From Chloroflexota bacterium (GTDB lineage Bacteria; Chloroflexota; Dehalococcoidia; Bin125), in NCBI GenBank assembly GCA_027296805.1, contig JAPUIR010000050.1, positions 1 through 7,765 of the forward strand: 7,765 bases of DNA, read 5' to 3'. A model generated the notes under the pieces. The model had not been told where the DNA came from, ran no database searches, and was given only the letters and a program-made list of their open reading frames with translations. Numbering within the stretch: position 1 is the stretch's first letter; the number at the start of each line of letters is the position of its first letter. Both the position numbers and the translations under genes were made by a program. Below, piece by piece: positions 1 to 6,274 of this stretch.

Positions 1-37
1 CGGCACCCTGGTCCGCCACCTCGACGACGCCGCCTAG
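1..37 (+). CDS. 3' end of an upstream gene (partial)
   Basis: Reading from base 2, an open frame encodes GTLVRHLDDAA and ends at a TAG at 35-37. Codons ending in G or C dominate, as in the other genes here, and the amidase starts 51 bases further on. Eleven residues are too few to name a family. This frame is preferred because it ends just before the next gene; a chance open frame remains possible. Confidence 0.4.
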   Translation, partial: GTLVRHLDDAA

Positions 38-76
38 CCGGCCCATCCCCGACCCCTGTCCCCCCCAGCCATCGCC

Positions 77-82
77 TACCCT
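77..82 (+). promoter_or_regulatory. Possible -10 box of a leaderless promoter
   Basis: TACCCT fits the TANNNT form of the -10 element and lies 6 bases before the ATG at 89. That spacing is typical of leaderless transcripts, where RNA starts at or next to the start codon. The amidase has no purine-rich Shine-Dalgarno sequence, which agrees with this. No convincing -35 box is visible at the expected distance, so this is only a candidate. Confidence 0.3.
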
Positions 83-88
83 GGGCCG

Positions 89-892
89 ATGCAGATGGTG
101 CGCTGGATCTGCGCGATCGCGACCGCGGGCTTGGCCACGGCCGCCGCGGTCACCACCGTGGGGGGCGCGCAGCCGGCCGCCTATCGCGTCTGCCTCGACC
201 CCGGGCACGAGCCCGCTGGCGACGTTGGCGCAGTCACCCAGGCCAGCTTCCCCGGCGGCGAGTACGAGCTGCGCGAGGTCGACCTCAATCTCGACGTCGC
301 GCACGCCGTCCGCCGCCGCCTCCTGGAGCTCAACGTCGAGGTGGTGATGACCTGGGACGGCGCGGGGCTGGGTTGGCCTGAAACCGGGGCGCCGGACTTG
401 CCCCCCGCCGAAATCCTCTCCCCCGACCCTGAGACCTCGGACCGACTTGGGCTCAAGGCGCGCGGCGTGGCTTGCGTCGCCGCCGGCGCCGAGGTCATGT
501 TCTCCGTCCACCACAACGCCTTGCCCGGGCCGGGCAACGGCCTCACGACGCTCTACCGCGATCCGGGCTTCGGCCAAAAAGACCAAGACCGCGCCGTGGC
601 GCAAGTCGTCCACGCCACGATGTGGGACGCCCTCAACCCCGGCAAGCGCAGCCGCGGCTTCGTCGACTTCGGCCTGCTGCGGGGCGACTGGGCGGTGGCG
701 CGGGGCGCCATCGACATCCCCGCCGTCATCTTCGAGCCGGTCGTCATCAGCGATCCGCAAGAGGCCCTGCGCCTGACGCCCACCATCGCCCAGGCGGGCG
801 CCAGGCGGCTCCAGATCGTGGAGGCGGAGGTCGCCGCCATCGTCGCGGCGCGCCCCGCCGTCCGCGCCGGCCTGGCGGGGGTGTCGCCATGA
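89..892 (+). CDS. Secreted N-acetylmuramoyl-L-alanine amidase (Amidase_3 type)
   Basis: This 267-residue protein should cleave the bond between N-acetylmuramic acid and L-alanine in peptidoglycan, outside the membrane. Residues 1-27 look like a Sec signal peptide, with likely cleavage at GGA|QP. The rest is one catalytic domain with the zinc-amidase landmarks in order: DPGHE (His40), a Glu in ELREVDLNLDVA (Glu63), SVHHNA (His141) and a late Glu in IFEP (Glu216), the expected catalytic acid. No SH3 or peptidoglycan-binding domain is fused to it. A Pro-rich insert at about 89-117 and a 23-residue gap between His40 and Glu63 make it longer than compact family members. ATG at 95 is an alternative start that keeps the signal peptide. 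Its stop overlaps the next start as ATGA, implying co-translation. The family call is firm; whether it acts in division, remodelling or lysis is unknown. Confidence 0.88.
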   Translation: MQMVRWICAIATAGLATAAAVTTVGGAQPAAYRVCLDPGHEPAGDVGAVTQASFPGGEYELREVDLNLDVAHAVRRRLLELNVEVVMTWDGAGLGWPETGAPDLPPAEILSPDPETSDRLGLKARGVACVAAGAEVMFSVHHNALPGPGNGLTTLYRDPGFGQKDQDRAVAQVVHATMWDALNPGKRSRGFVDFGLLRGDWAVARGAIDIPAVIFEPVVISDPQEALRLTPTIAQAGARRLQIVEAEVAAIVAARPAVRAGLAGVSP

Positions 893-3204
893 CCTCGCTC
901 CGCACGATCCTGGCCGCTGTTCTGCTGCTCGTGGCGACCGTCTTCGCGGCGCCCACCGGAGCCGTCGCTCAGCCCCTCGCCGCCTTCGCCATCCAGCCCG
1001 ACAGCGGCATCGCGCCGCTCCAGGTGTCGCTCGTCAACGAGTCCGGCGACGCTGCGACCTTCCACTGGGACTTCGGCGACGGCCAGGAGTCCGACCAAGC
1101 GGCCCCCTCGCATCGCTACGACGATCCCGGCCTCTATCTGGTCACGCTGCAAGCCTGCGACGCCGATGCCTGCACAGAAGCCGGCGCGATCGTCAACGTC
1201 GCCGGGGACGATGCCGCCGACGCCGGACCGATCACCACCGCTGAAGCCCTGGTCGGATCGATCGACCCCGCCGGCGACACCGACCTCTGGACCTTCGTCG
1301 CAGTGGCCGGGGGGCGCGCCACGATCACGATGTCGCCCGAGCCGGGCTCCCTCGTCGATCCGATCCTGCGCCTGTTCAATCCTTCAGGCGCGTTGGTCGC
1401 CTTCAACGACGACGCCGTCTCCGGGACCGACCCCAGCGCAACGATCAGCGACGCCGTCCTCGTCGACCCCGGCACCTACACCGTCGAAGCCAGCGCCTTC
1501 CTCGCCACCACCGGCGTCTATCGCCTCCAACTCGATCTCGTCGACCCCGACGCGCCCTGGGCCCGCTTCGAGATCGCCCCCGCCAGCGGCGTCGCGCCGC
1601 TGACCGTCACCACCATCAACGACTCCGCCAACGCCACGTCTTTTGTCTGGGACTTCGGCGACGGCGACACCTCCACCATCGCCGAGCCCGAGCACACATT
1701 CACGGACGCGGGCGCTTTCGAGGTCACGCTCATGGCCTGCAGCGGCGCGGTCTGCGACACGGCGATCGCAACGATCAGCGTCGAAGCGGACGACGGCGGC
1801 GCGATCGCAGCGGGCGAATCCCGCAGCAACCGCATCGACTTCGTGGACGACATCGATAGCTACACCTTCGACGCTCCCGCCGGCGCTGAGATCACCATCG
1901 ATCTGCGCAGCCCCGCTTTCGACGCTCTGCTCTTTCTGCGCGGCCCGGACGGCGTCGTGATCTTCACGGACGACGACGGCGGCGAGGGGCGGAACGCCCG
2001 CATCGCGGCGCTGGTGCTGGACGAGTCCGGCACCTACGTCATCGAAGCGCAGGCCTTCCCCGACACCGGCCTGGGCGAGTACGAGCTCAGCCTTCAGCTC
2101 GATCCCGAACCCATCATCCGCGCGCGTGCCGGCGCGGACGTGCCGGCGCTCGTCGCCCCTCTCGACGTGCGCTTCAGCGACCGCTCTCTGGGCGGGCCGA
2201 CCTCCTGGACCTGGACGCTCGATGGCAGCCTCCTCTCACAGGAGCCGCGCTTCACGCACCGCTTCGAGCAGCCCGGCAGCTTTGTCGTCTCCCTCGAGGC
2301 CTGCAACGTGCGCTCCTGCGACACCTGGCGGTTCCAGCTCGCATTCGGCCCCGACAGCGACGGCGGACCGATCGCATCCCGGGGGACGGCTCTGGGACAG
2401 ATCGCCCCGCCTGGCGACCACGACGACTGGCAAGTCAACGGCGTCGCGGGCGCGACCCTCTCCGCCACAGCGCTGGCCGACGATCCCAACCTCGACCTCA
2501 CCTTGGAGCTGCTCGACCCTGACGGCGACAGCATCGCCTTCGACGACGACGGCGCCGGCGACCTCAACCCCCGGATCGTGCTCGCGCTCCCCCGCTCCGG
2601 CACCTACACGCTGCGCGTCGCCACGTTCGACGACACGCTCGGCGGCACCTACCGCCTCGAGCTCGATCTGCGCGCCCCAGCGGGGACGAGCGGCCGAATC
2701 GAGGCCTTGCAAGCGGGCTGGAACTTGGTCAGCTGGCCGCTGACGTCGGCCATCGGGGACGTGGTCGCGGCCATCGTGGGCGACGTCGAAGCGATCTACG
2801 CCTGGGATACGACTGCCGGCCTGTTCCTCTTCTTCGACCCCAGCCTCCCCGGCGCCCTGAACTCGCTCACACAGATCGAGGGCGGCGCGGGCCTTTGGAT
2901 CCGCATGGCCGGACCAGGCGCCTGGCAGAGGGCGGAGACGAAGCGCACCGTCTTGCAGCTTCGCGCGGGATTCAACCTCGTCTCCTGGCAATCGCCCGCT
3001 GCCCTCAGCGCTGGCCAGGCGTTCTCATCGATCGCGCACGCCCTGGTCGCGGTCTACGCCTGGGACCCGATCGCGCAGGAGTTCCTCACCTACCGCCCCC
3101 AAGCTCCCGCCGGGCTCAACACCCTTCAACAACTCACGCCGGGGCAAGGACTTTGGCTGCAAGTCGACAACGATGTCCCCTGGAACCCGCTCACGCCCCA
3201 GTGA
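889..3204 (+). CDS. Secreted protein with three PKD-PPC pairs and twin C-terminal GWNLVSW repeats
   Basis: This 771-residue protein begins with a signal peptide (1-27, likely cut AVA|QP). PKD domains lie at about 29-105, 224-299 and 408-487. PPC-like beta domains (bacterial pre-peptidase C-terminal type) lie at about 113-218, 306-405 and 496-595. The first two PKDs carry WDFGDG; the third has degenerated to WTWTLDGS. Each PPC has an acidic loop such as FNDDAVSGTD or FDDDGAGDLN that could bind calcium. Two copies of a roughly 75-residue repeat follow (604-680, 687-763). All six cysteines are CX4C pairs, one per PKD. No protease, glycosidase, LPXTG or membrane anchor is visible, so it is probably structural or adhesive at the cell surface. 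ATG 889 is chosen because the signal peptide begins there, a GGGGG run lies just upstream, and it overlaps the amidase stop. The upstream reading in this frame is a shadow of the amidase. Confidence 0.88.
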   Translation: MTSLRTILAAVLLLVATVFAAPTGAVAQPLAAFAIQPDSGIAPLQVSLVNESGDAATFHWDFGDGQESDQAAPSHRYDDPGLYLVTLQACDADACTEAGAIVNVAGDDAADAGPITTAEALVGSIDPAGDTDLWTFVAVAGGRATITMSPEPGSLVDPILRLFNPSGALVAFNDDAVSGTDPSATISDAVLVDPGTYTVEASAFLATTGVYRLQLDLVDPDAPWARFEIAPASGVAPLTVTTINDSANATSFVWDFGDGDTSTIAEPEHTFTDAGAFEVTLMACSGAVCDTAIATISVEADDGGAIAAGESRSNRIDFVDDIDSYTFDAPAGAEITIDLRSPAFDALLFLRGPDGVVIFTDDDGGEGRNARIAALVLDESGTYVIEAQAFPDTGLGEYELSLQLDPEPIIRARAGADVPALVAPLDVRFSDRSLGGPTSWTWTLDGSLLSQEPRFTHRFEQPGSFVVSLEACNVRSCDTWRFQLAFGPDSDGGPIASRGTALGQIAPPGDHDDWQVNGVAGATLSATALADDPNLDLTLELLDPDGDSIAFDDDGAGDLNPRIVLALPRSGTYTLRVATFDDTLGGTYRLELDLRAPAGTSGRIEALQAGWNLVSWPLTSAIGDVVAAIVGDVEAIYAWDTTAGLFLFFDPSLPGALNSLTQIEGGAGLWIRMAGPGAWQRAETKRTVLQLRAGFNLVSWQSPAALSAGQAFSSIAHALVAVYAWDPIAQEFLTYRPQAPAGLNTLQQLTPGQGLWLQVDNDVPWNPLTPQ
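973..2673 (+). repeat. Three tandem PKD-PPC units in the coding sequence
   Basis: Each unit covers about 190 residues: a PKD domain ending in an Ala-Cys-X4-Cys strand, then a PPC-like domain ending in a GTY strand. Repetition is mainly at protein level, but a 19-base match (CTGGGACTTCGGCGACGGC) occurs at 1065-1083 and 1647-1665, over the WDFGDG motif of units 1 and 2. Unit 3 is the most divergent. This fits old internal duplication, with unit 3 diverging further. Confidence 0.75.
2698..3177 (+). repeat. Two copies of a GWNLVSW-type C-terminal protein repeat
   Basis: Residues 604-680 and 687-763 of the PKD protein align with an offset of 84-86 residues. Shared landmarks are LQAGWNLVSW versus LRAGFNLVSW, AIYAWD versus AVYAWD, ALNSL versus GLNTL, and GLW near the end. 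The copies have diverged at DNA level. From memory, similar Trp-rich units sit at the C-termini of secreted Chloroflexota proteins; their function is not known to me. Sugar or wall binding, or protein sorting, are inferences. Confidence 0.7.
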
Positions 3205-3210
3205 CTGGCG

Positions 3211-4461
3211 TCAGCCCTCGGGGTAGAGCCCCAGTGCGACCTGCCCCACGTACTCGTGGGTCTCCGTCGGCGAGAACGGCTGCATAAACGGCCCGGCCCG
3301 CACGTCGCGATACAACCGCGACAGCTCGTTGTGACCCATGAAGGCCGTCCCGCCCTGCACGTCCATTGCCCGCGAGACGATCCGGATCGCGCTCTGATTC
3401 ACCGTCCACTTCGCCGCTTGGTAATCGCGCATGTGCCCGTGCGCGACCTCCAGGCTGGGACGACCACCCCCCGGTTCCGCAAGCGCCGCATCCAACCGTC
3501 GCGCCGCCTCCCCCAGCACGGCCCGCGCCGCCGCCAGCTCGATATCGATCTCGCCCAGCAAATGCTGCACCCCGCTCGCGCTCGCCAGCGCCCCATCCAG
3601 CTTCGTCTTCGTCGCAGCCTGCGCTCCCGCCAGCGCCAACTCCCGCGCCCGCTCCGCGATGCCCAGGAACACCGCGACCAGCGTCACGTTGCCAATCGTC
3701 CGCCCCATCAGGATGCCGGGGTTCCAGCGGCCCCACTCTCCCGCGATCTGGATCGACTCCCGCGGCACCCGGCAGTCGGCGAACACCACCGATTGGCTGC
3801 CCGACGCCCGCATTCCCAGCGCGTCCCAATCGTCCTGCGGCAGCAGCCCCGGCGTCTCCATCGGGATGAACGCGAAGCCGATCTTGTCCTCCTCCCCCGC
3901 CTCCCGCACCCGCAGCCCCACGACCGCGAGGTCCGCGATCGGCGACATCGTCACAAAGAACTTGCGCCCGTTGATCGACCAGCCTTCGGCGCTCGCCTCT
4001 GCCGTGGTCTGCGGGCGCAAGAAGTCGGTCCCCGCCTCCGTCGCGGTGGCGCAGAAGACCAGCTCCCCGGCCGCGATCGCGCGCAGCATGCCCGCCGGTC
4101 CTTGAGCGGCGGCCTCATCGCCCCGCTCGACCGCGGCCCGCCAGGCCCCCGCCAGGTTGCGCGTCACCCCGTAGTGCATCGTCACCGCGATCGCCGTCGA
4201 CGCATCGGCCCGCGCCATCCGCTCCAGCCCCACGATCCAATCGTGGATCGAAGCCAACCCCAGGCCGCCCAACTCCTCCGGCACGAACACGGCCATCCCG
4301 CCGCTCGCCTTGAGATCGTCGATGTTCTCGGCCGGGAACGACGCCGCCTCGTCGTGTGCGGGCGCTCGTTCCCGAAACGCATCGCGGTGCTGCGCCACGA
4401 TCGCGACGAAGCGCTTCCCCGCCTCGGTGTTCGGCTGCAGCTCCCCGGAATTCGCGTCCAC
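3211..4461 (-). CDS. Acyl-CoA dehydrogenase-family flavoprotein, atypical active site
   Basis: This 416-residue protein has the acyl-CoA dehydrogenase fold. The N-terminal helical part includes FPAENIDDLKASGG and VPEELGGLGLASIHDW. The middle beta domain has ATEAGTDFLRP, the flavin-contact strand INGRKFFVTMSPIADLAVVG, and LGMRASGSQSV before CRVPRESI. The C-terminal helices contain VQGGTAFMG and LYRDVRAGPFMQPFSPTE. Canonical members oxidise acyl-CoA to enoyl-CoA with FAD and pass electrons to ETF. Here the YEGT catalytic motif is absent: counting from the conserved Arg-Asp, Gln394 takes the place of the MCAD glutamate. The isovaleryl-CoA dehydrogenase alternative site is Gly253. GTG 4461 is chosen because AAGGGGA precedes it by 7 bases and about 40 residues then precede FPAEN. 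GTG 4500, overlapping the SDR stop as GTGA, would add 13 residues and is possible. It is the last gene of the minus-strand cluster. Confidence 0.88.
   Translation of the reverse strand: MDANSGELQPNTEAGKRFVAIVAQHRDAFRERAPAHDEAASFPAENIDDLKASGGMAVFVPEELGGLGLASIHDWIVGLERMARADASTAIAVTMHYGVTRNLAGAWRAAVERGDEAAAQGPAGMLRAIAAGELVFCATATEAGTDFLRPQTTAEASAEGWSINGRKFFVTMSPIADLAVVGLRVREAGEEDKIGFAFIPMETPGLLPQDDWDALGMRASGSQSVVFADCRVPRESIQIAGEWGRWNPGILMGRTIGNVTLVAVFLGIAERARELALAGAQAATKTKLDGALASASGVQHLLGEIDIELAAARAVLGEAARRLDAALAEPGGGRPSLEVAHGHMRDYQAAKWTVNQSAIRIVSRAMDVQGGTAFMGHNELSRLYRDVRAGPFMQPFSPTETHEYVGQVALGLYPEG
3245..3260 (+). terminator. Short perfect hairpin past the convergent stop codons (weak candidate)
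   Basis: CCCACG-TACT-CGTGGG forms a 6-base-pair stem with a 4-base loop, 41 bases after the plus-strand stop at 3204. It has no T-run on either side and lies in the codons for the C-terminus of the minus-strand flavoprotein. It might slow polymerase leaving the PKD gene. In DNA this GC-rich, such hairpins also arise by chance. Confidence 0.2.
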
Positions 4462-4468
4462 GCAATCG

Positions 4469-4475
4469 TCCCCTT
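4469..4475 (-). promoter_or_regulatory. Ribosome binding site deciding the flavoprotein start
   Basis: On the minus strand AAGGGGA sits 7 bases before GTG 4461. No comparable sequence precedes GTG 4500. This favours the shorter protein, although stop-start coupling from the SDR could serve the upstream GTG. Confidence 0.4.
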
Positions 4476-4496
4476 GCTCCGACCGCCTCCCGGCGA

Positions 4497-5255
4497 TCAC
4501 ATCATGGTCAAACCGCCGCTGACCGATAGCGTCTGCCCGGTCATATAGCTCGCGTCGTCCGAGGCCAGGAACGCCACCACCCCGGCGATGTCCTCCGGCT
4601 GCCCGAGACGACGGAACGGCACCGCCCGCGTGAACGCCTCCCGCAGCTTGGGCCGGCCACCGGTCACCTCCTCCAACAGCTGCGTCTCGGTCGGGCCGGG
4701 GCAAACGACGTTCACATTGATGTTGTATCGAGCCATCTCCCGCGCCAGCGTCTTCGAGATCCCGATGATCCCCGCCTTCGCCGCCGAGTACACCGCCTCC
4801 CCACTCGACCCGTTGCGCCCCGCGTCCGACGAAATGCTGACGATGCTCCCGCTCCCCCGTTCGACCATCCCCGGCAGCACCGTCTTGAAACAGTGCAACG
4901 GCCCCATCAGGTTGATCGCAATGACGCGCTCCCACGTCTCCTCACTCGACTCCAGAAACGGCTCCACCTTGTCCCAACCTGCGTTGTTGACCAAAACGTC
5001 GATCGGGCCCAGCCGTCGCTCCGTCTCCGCCACCCCCGCAACGACCGACGCCTTGGACGACACGTCCACCTCGAAGCCAATGCACGGACCGGCGTACCGC
5101 TCGCCTAGCGCTTCCGCTGTCGCCGCCGCCGTCGCGGGATCGATGTCGGTCACCGCCACCCGCGCGCCCTCGCTCGCCAGCCGCTCCGCGATCGCGCGGC
5201 CGATCCCCCGGCCCGCGCCCGTCACGAACACCACCCGGTCTTGGAGTCGATCCAT
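4497..5255 (-). CDS. Short-chain dehydrogenase, BadH-like (probable hydroxyacyl-CoA dehydrogenase)
   Basis: This 252-residue classical SDR should interconvert a hydroxyacyl-CoA and its keto form with a nicotinamide cofactor. Visible landmarks are the TGAGRGIG cofactor loop (12-19), Asp37 at the end of the second strand (VAVTDID), which favours NAD over NADP, NNAG (90-93), Asn115, Ser143, Tyr156 and Lys160 of YSAAK, and PGP (186-188). The stretches NNAGWD, LPGMVERG, SSDAGRNGSSGEAVY, VVCPGPT and TGQTLSVSGGLTM strongly recall BadH of Rhodopseudomonas palustris, the 2-hydroxycyclohexanecarboxyl-CoA dehydrogenase. FabG-type enzymes share the fold but less of this detail. ATG 5255 has AGGAG 7 bases upstream. 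It lies between the crotonase (59-base gap) and the flavoprotein (35-base gap), as expected for a cluster handling one acyl-CoA route. The real substrate, alicyclic or straight-chain, is open. Confidence 0.9.
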   Translation of the reverse strand: MDRLQDRVVFVTGAGRGIGRAIAERLASEGARVAVTDIDPATAAATAEALGERYAGPCIGFEVDVSSKASVVAGVAETERRLGPIDVLVNNAGWDKVEPFLESSEETWERVIAINLMGPLHCFKTVLPGMVERGSGSIVSISSDAGRNGSSGEAVYSAAKAGIIGISKTLAREMARYNINVNVVCPGPTETQLLEEVTGGRPKLREAFTRAVPFRRLGQPEDIAGVVAFLASDDASYMTGQTLSVSGGLTMM

Positions 5256-5262
5256 TGCCTCA

Positions 5263-5267
5263 CTCCT
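5263..5267 (-). promoter_or_regulatory. Strong ribosome binding site of the SDR gene
   Basis: AGGAG on the minus strand lies 7 bases before ATG 5255. It fixes the SDR start within a longer open frame that runs back across the crotonase gene. Confidence 0.7.
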
Positions 5268-5314
5268 ACCTGCGTCGGACCTGCCGCGCCTGAAACGAGC
5301 CATACCGCGAGAGA

Positions 5315-6151
5315 CTAGCGTCCTTGCGTCGAACTCTTTTGCGCAGAAGGACCTCGTGCCGAAGGAAACACCGGCGCGCGGTTCTCTTGCAGCGCCTTCA
5401 CGCCCTCCGCCGCGTCGGGGCCCATGAAGCCCAGCATCTCCAGCGCCAGCGACGTATCGAAGTTCGGCCCCGCCATTCGAATCCAGCCGTTCAGTGCACG
5501 CTTCGTCCAGCGCAACGCCGACTGCGGCCCCTGTGCCAGCTTGTCCGCTACCTCCAGCGCCTTCGGCACGACCTCCTCCTGCGGCACCGCCAGGCTGACC
5601 AGCCCGATCCGCTCCGCCTCCCGCCCATCGATGAATTCCGACGTCAGCAGATAGTATTTCGCCTTCGCCATCCCGCACAGCAGCGGCCACAGAATCACCG
5701 CGTGGTCGCCCGCCGCGACCCCCAGCCGCAGGTGCCCGTCCGTGATCCGCGCCGTCTCCGACATCACACTGATGTCCGCCATCAGCGCGACCGCCAACCC
5801 AGCACCCACCGCGACCCCGTTGATCGCGGAGATGACCGGCTTCTCCATGTTCGTGATCTGGTAGACGATATCGCCCGCCTCGCCCAACATCCGCTGCACC
5901 GTATCGAAGTCGCCCGTCATCTCCTCGATCATGTCCAGGTCGCCGCCCGCCGAGAACGCGCGCCCCGCCCCCGTCACCACCACGACCCGCGTCTCCGGAT
6001 CCGCGTCGATGTCGGCCCACACGCGCGAGAGATCTCGGTGCAATACCGCGTCGGTCGCGTTGAGATGTTCCGGTCGGTTGATCGTCATCAGCAAGACGCC
6101 ATCCGACTTGCGCTCAAAGAGCAGGTGTTCGTACGAGCTGTAGTCCGCCAC
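5315..6151 (-). CDS. Crotonase-family protein (enoyl-CoA hydratase/isomerase-like)
   Basis: This 278-residue protein has the crotonase fold, which binds acyl-CoA thioesters and stabilises their enolate. Visible landmarks are INRPEHLNA (24-32), the first oxyanion-hole segment [10 protein letters not shown] (65-74), [15 protein letters not shown] (104-118) with the second, the helix [11 protein letters not shown], and [11 protein letters not shown]. Aligned without gaps to rat mitochondrial enoyl-CoA hydratase (from memory), the two catalytic glutamates, 144 and 164, fall on Ala120 and His140. Simple hydration is therefore doubtful; isomerase, hydrolase or other crotonase chemistry is possible. 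It does not look like BadI. The usual end near RAPVF is followed by about 16 extra polar residues. GTG 6151 is firm, with AGGAG 6 bases upstream. It is the first of three closely spaced acyl-CoA genes. The exchanger lies 123 bases upstream, and no clear promoter or terminator is seen in that gap. Confidence 0.88.
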   Translation of the reverse strand: MADYSSYEHLLFERKSDGVLLMTINRPEHLNATDAVLHRDLSRVWADIDADPETRVVVVTGAGRAFSAGGDLDMIEEMTGDFDTVQRMLGEAGDIVYQITNMEKPVISAINGVAVGAGLAVALMADISVMSETARITDGHLRLGVAAGDHAVILWPLLCGMAKAKYYLLTSEFIDGREAERIGLVSLAVPQEEVVPKALEVADKLAQGPQSALRWTKRALNGWIRMAGPNFDTSLALEMLGFMGPDAAEGVKALQENRAPVFPSARGPSAQKSSTQGR

Positions 6152-6156
6152 GGCAA

Positions 6157-6163
6157 TCTCCTT
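6157..6163 (-). promoter_or_regulatory. Strong ribosome binding site of the crotonase gene
   Basis: AAGGAGA on the minus strand, with AGGAG at 6162-6158 and 6 bases to the GTG at 6151, is the best Shine-Dalgarno in the window. It establishes a non-ATG start for this gene. Confidence 0.7.
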
Positions 6164-6274
6164 CTCCGGGCGCGGCCGGCGGCGATGGCGCCACGCGTTG
6201 CGGCCGGAGGGGGATTGTCGCTGGTTGGAGGGCTTCAGCGCGACTCCGCGTTGGTCCCGACCACTGGCCGCGCC

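Noticed and set aside
472..888. Upstream extension of the PKD protein frame
   Set aside because: It lies in another frame of the amidase, is very Arg-rich, and would bury the clear signal peptide that starts at 889.
3194..3210. Inverted repeat CCAGT/ACTGG around the PKD stop as a terminator
   Set aside because: The loop would be one base, the outer pairing needs a bulge, and no T-run follows.
3256..4548. Long plus-strand open frame (430 codons) opposite the flavoprotein gene
   Set aside because: Its product is dominated by Arg, Pro and His, with no domain or hydrophobic pattern. It is a mirror of the high-GC codons of the real minus-strand gene.
5256..6020. Upstream extension of the SDR reading frame, suggesting a fusion protein
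   Set aside because: It overlaps the crotonase gene in another frame, reads as Gly/Arg-rich noise, and the SDR has its own AGGAG and ATG at 5255.
3211..6151. A full cyclohexanecarboxylate (bad/ali) cluster
   Set aside because: Only the SDR looks like its bad counterpart. The crotonase is unlike BadI, the flavoprotein lacks the usual dehydrogenase site, and no ligase is present.
6172..6216. Repeated GCGGCCGG in the gap before the crotonase as a regulatory pair
   Set aside because: Eight-base GC-only matches are expected by chance here, and each copy is itself nearly palindromic.
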